A stretch of DNA of 9,336 nt from Fidelibacterota bacterium. Lineage in GTDB: Bacteria; Fidelibacterota; Marinisomatia; Marinisomatales; UBA1611. Positions 6,657 through 9,336 of this stretch are shown in pieces (the stretch's first letter is position 1; every line of letters begins with the position of its first letter). The stretch is taken from contig PAVC01000013.1 in assembly GCA_002713885.1 (NCBI GenBank), forward strand, positions 3,385-12,720, given 5' to 3'. The notes under the pieces were generated by a model, which saw only the letters and a list, made by a program, of their open reading frames with translations, did not search any database and had not been told where the DNA came from. Position numbers and translations under genes: made by a program.

Positions 6657-8624
6657 TCGTTTAATATATTGATCCAGCCACGCCAATATACGAGGTGAAA
6701 CATCCATAAGTAATTTTGGCTCCCTTGGGCCATGAGGTGTTCTTGGGTATACTACCATTTCTGTTGGGACACCTTTTCTTTTTAGGGCAACATAAAATTC
6801 TTGACCTTGAGTAAATGGAACTCGCAAATCGTTTGCCCCATGAATTACTTGAGTTGGAGTTTGAACTTTATCTATACGATAAATAGCTGAATGTTTTTCA
6901 AAAGTTTCATAATCTTCCCAAAACTCACCACCCATATGTGCTACAAGATAGTCAGGAATATCTGTTGTGGTTGTCATACTAACAAGATTAGGTAATCCAG
7001 CACCCATGCTTGCAGCTTTAAAACGATTGGTTTTAGTAACTACAAACGAAGTCATATAGCCACCGTAACTCCATCCCATTACTGCTAGGCGCTTAGGATC
7101 GGCTATGCCCATATCTATAACTTTATCTACACCAGACATTATATCTTCGTAATCACCAAATCCCCAATCTTTAAAATTTGCATATCTAAAGTCCTTACCA
7201 TAACCGGTACTGCCCCTAGGGTTAGGTCTTAAAATTGCATAACCATTACTTGCAAAGTATTCAATATTATAAATTGATCTAGCACCTGTAAAAGTCTCTG
7301 AAAATACACCTGCTGGGCCACCGTGAATTATTACAGCAAGAGGATACTTTTTTCGCTTTTTATAATTTGTAGGATATGTAATTAGACCTTCAATTTCTAA
7401 CCCATCTTTAGATTCCCATGTAATTACATCGGTCTTAGCCAGCTTTGGAAAATCTTCAGTTGGGTTAAAATTAGAAATCTGTTTCGGATTAATTGTATTT
7501 AATTCACTTACAAAGACCTCACTTGGCTTATCCAATTCTTGTTTAACAAAAACTATTTTTTTATCGTCATCAGATATTTTTGCCGATGCAACTCTTCCAT
7601 TTAAATTAAGCATAGGAGAGATATCGTTAGAGTTTAGACTAATTTTGTATACTTCTGATTTTGTTCTATTCGCATCAATAATGAATACATGATTATTATC
7701 AGCTGAAACACTAATTATATTTGCAACTCTATTTGGCGTTTCAGCTAATTTTTTAGGCTTACCTCCATTTGATGAGATTTTGTAAGTATCACTTAAACCG
7801 ATTGCCTCAATTTTTCCACCATCTGATGTAAAAACTATTGATTTTCCATTAGGTGTAAATATTGGATTTTCATCTTTACCTTCCCATGTCACAATATCTT
7901 TAACAGTTTTAGTTTTTATATTTACGACAGATATATCTCCAGAAACAAATTGACTATTAATTGTTGGCTCAATAGTATGGGCGAAAACAATAGCCTTGTT
8001 ATTAGGGTTCCAGTTAAAGTTTGTTATATGAAAATCACCCTCAGTTATTCTAGATGCTTTACTTGTATCTTTTTTTGTGGAAAAAGTTTTTAAATATATA
8101 TGTGAATATTTAAAATTTTGATCAACTAAGATCACATCTTTTTTTTCTTTTTCATTTTTTTCTTCTTGTTCTGTTTTAGCATCTATCATCAAAAAAGCAA
8201 TTTTATCACCAATTGGTGACCATTTAAACGATCCAACACCTTGTTTTTCATATGTAAATTGCCATGCTTCTCCACCACTAGTTCGCATAACCCATATTTG
8301 CTGTTTTTTTGGCCTTGAGCTTAAAAATGCAAGGAATTCACCATTAGGAGAAAAGCGAGGATGGGTACTAGACTTCTCATGATATGTGAATTGTCTAATA
8401 TTATTTATTTTAGTATCCGATAACCAAATTTGATTAAGATACTCAGATTTTTCATCATCAATTTGAGCATGTCTTACAACCATAGCAATTTTGTCACTAT
8501 TTGAAAAATTGAGATCTGAAATTTGATTAATATTAATACTTAATTCTGGTGTCCAACCTTTAGGTTGAGCATTTACAAACATTAATAAAACTGGAAACAT
8601 TAATAATCTTTTATAATTGTACAT
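6654..8624 (-). CDS. Secreted S9 prolyl oligopeptidase / acylaminoacyl-peptidase-like protein
   Basis: From the ATG at 8624 the protein has 656 residues and begins with a signal peptide (MYNYKRLLMFPVLLMFVNAQ). A longer frame from a TTG at 8672 would add 16 mostly Lys/Arg residues and bury the signal, so the ATG is preferred. The N-terminal two-thirds is a TolB/WD40-like beta-propeller with repeated 'FSPNGEFLAF', 'WSPIGDKIAF' and 'FTPNGKSIVF' blades (from about 90 onward) and a Lys/Glu-rich loop (about 153-164). The C-terminal alpha/beta-hydrolase domain holds the oxyanion motif HGGP (434-437), Ser519 in GWSYGG, Asp599 in HGANDLRVP and His631 in TPHGP: a complete S9 triad. Such enzymes cleave short peptides after their entry into the propeller cavity, here outside the cytoplasm. 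The stop of the M24 gene lies 44 nt upstream on the same strand, so the two peptidases are probably co-transcribed for peptide use. Confidence 0.94.
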   Translation of the reverse strand: MYNYKRLLMFPVLLMFVNAQPKGWTPELSININQISDLNFSNSDKIAMVVRHAQIDDEKSEYLNQIWLSDTKINNIRQFTYHEKSSTHPRFSPNGEFLAFLSSRPKKQQIWVMRTSGGEAWQFTYEKQGVGSFKWSPIGDKIAFLMIDAKTEQEEKNEKEKKDVILVDQNFKYSHIYLKTFSTKKDTSKASRITEGDFHITNFNWNPNNKAIVFAHTIEPTINSQFVSGDISVVNIKTKTVKDIVTWEGKDENPIFTPNGKSIVFTSDGGKIEAIGLSDTYKISSNGGKPKKLAETPNRVANIISVSADNNHVFIIDANRTKSEVYKISLNSNDISPMLNLNGRVASAKISDDDKKIVFVKQELDKPSEVFVSELNTINPKQISNFNPTEDFPKLAKTDVITWESKDGLEIEGLITYPTNYKKRKKYPLAVIIHGGPAGVFSETFTGARSIYNIEYFASNGYAILRPNPRGSTGYGKDFRYANFKDWGFGDYEDIMSGVDKVIDMGIADPKRLAVMGWSYGGYMTSFVVTKTNRFKAASMGAGLPNLVSMTTTTDIPDYLVAHMGGEFWEDYETFEKHSAIYRIDKVQTPTQVIHGANDLRVPFTQGQEFYVALKRKGVPTEMVVYPRTPHGPREPKLLMDVSPRILAWLDQYIKR

Positions 8625-8668
8625 ATTTTTTACTCTTTTTCTTTTTTTTAAATCTAACAATACATTAT

Positions 8669-9336
8669 TCAATTATCTGATACATTAGGCTTTGACTGTA
8701 TAAGCCAAAATTTCTCTTGAGGCCCAACAAGAAATCGTGCCCGACTTCCATCTGATTTAATAACTGCATCTTCTTCTCTAGGTATACGCACTAACTGGTT
8801 GTCCCATTCTGGAACTTTACCTTGAACGCTGTACTCAATTGACCAGAATTCGTGAGTTCTAACTGGTTCTCGAGCAAAGTCTCCATAACGATCTGGCCAA
8901 TCAAATACTGTTCGAGCGCCTGCACCATGAACCCAATTACCTTGAGTATGACCGTATATAGATGCTTGTATTCCTTGTTTCTCAGCACGCTTTTCAATAA
9001 TGTTTTTAACCTTAGTTCCTATTTGCCCAGCTTTAAGTTCCTCAGCAAATATATTACCAACAATAACAGATTTTTTGAACAATGTTTTTAAACCGGCAGG
9101 TGGTTCAGTTTCATTGGGATGTAACACATATGCAACATGTTGCTGATCAGTCACTAGGCCCATAAGTCTAACACCAAAATCAACATGTAAAATGTCACCA
9201 GAAATTACTAATGGATTTTCTGTGTCATCGATGCCACCTTTGACACCTCTACGATAAATTGTGATGCCAGGTGCAAAATTGAACTCTAAATCCTGGTTTT
9301 GCCATTCCTGCAAGATAAAGCCGTAAATATCCATTA
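8669..9336 (-). CDS. M24 family metallopeptidase (Xaa-Pro aminopeptidase-like), N-terminal part outside window
   Basis: This is the C-terminal pita-bread catalytic half; the ATG at 9334 is 2 bases from the edge and probably internal, since related M24 enzymes are about 400 or more residues with an N-terminal creatinase-type domain that is missing here. Counting from that Met, the expected dinuclear-metal ligands are Asp52 (LHVDFG), Asp63 (LVTDQQ), His129 (IYGHTQG), Glu167 (WSIEYS) and Glu188 (REEDAV). His136 in WVHGAG fits the second conserved His. The pattern 'HVDFG...L.TD.Q..AYVL.P.E..PPAGL' marks the subfamily often annotated as M24 or Xaa-Pro peptidase. It would release N-terminal residues next to proline or cleave dipeptides; localisation cannot be judged without the N-terminus. 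The stop TGA overlaps the TTG that opens the longer S9 frame, which supports an operon with the S9 gene. Confidence 0.9.
   Translation of the reverse strand, partial: MDIYGFILQEWQNQDLEFNFAPGITIYRRGVKGGIDDTENPLVISGDILHVDFGVRLMGLVTDQQHVAYVLHPNETEPPAGLKTLFKKSVIVGNIFAEELKAGQIGTKVKNIIEKRAEKQGIQASIYGHTQGNWVHGAGARTVFDWPDRYGDFAREPVRTHEFWSIEYSVQGKVPEWDNQLVRIPREEDAVIKSDGSRARFLVGPQEKFWLIQSKPNVSDN

Noticed and set aside
1..9336. CRISPR array, tRNA or rRNA gene, insertion sequence, phage or defence system
   Set aside because: No regularly spaced direct repeats, cloverleaf-like sequence, transposase, integrase or recognisable defence domain was seen on either strand.

Overview
The window looks like chromosomal DNA of a low-GC, Gram-negative, heterotrophic bacterium that exports many enzymes, of the Marinimicrobia (SAR406) / Bacteroidota / Planctomycetota kind. 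The taxonomic guess rests on the family mix: Tat-exported Gfo/Idh/MocA and sugar-isomerase proteins, an FGE/SUMF1-like protein, an S10 carboxypeptidase, S9 and M24 peptidases and a single-RRM protein. There is no rRNA or other phylogenetic marker, so the guess is moderate at best.

Left block (1-5171, + strand): five tightly packed genes with gaps of 6, 3, 9 and 8 nt, almost certainly one operon whose 5' end lies outside the window. In order they encode the C-terminal part of an FGE/sulfatase-modifying-factor-like protein without the catalytic cysteines, a Tat-exported Gfo/Idh/MocA oxidoreductase, a Tat-exported hydroxypyruvate-isomerase-like TIM barrel, a secreted S10 serine carboxypeptidase-like alpha/beta hydrolase, and a small lipoprotein. 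Products 2 and 3 are predicted to be exported folded and together look like an extracytoplasmic sugar or glycoside oxidation/isomerisation module. The S10 enzyme and the lipoprotein would act in the same compartment.

Middle: a symmetrical A-run/GC-stem/T-run hairpin (5247-5276) lies between the end of this operon and the convergent RRM gene and can terminate both transcripts. The RRM gene (5326-5595, - strand) has its own AT-rich upstream region (5596-5828, 233 bases, no gene). That region holds a perfect 6-bp hairpin just before the ribosome binding site and one weak -10-like hexamer.

Right block (5829-9336, - strand): a very AT-rich FkbM-type methyltransferase gene, then (reading leftward from the right edge) an M24 metallopeptidase gene cut by the window edge, followed by a secreted S9 prolyl-oligopeptidase-family gene. 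The M24 and S9 genes probably form a peptide-degradation operon. The base composition of this block is clearly more AT-rich than the left block.

No tRNA, rRNA, CRISPR array, insertion sequence or prophage gene was seen, and no gene-free stretch exceeds 300 bases. The most interesting part is the coupling of two Tat-exported sugar-type enzymes with a cysteine-less FGE-like protein and an S10 hydrolase.
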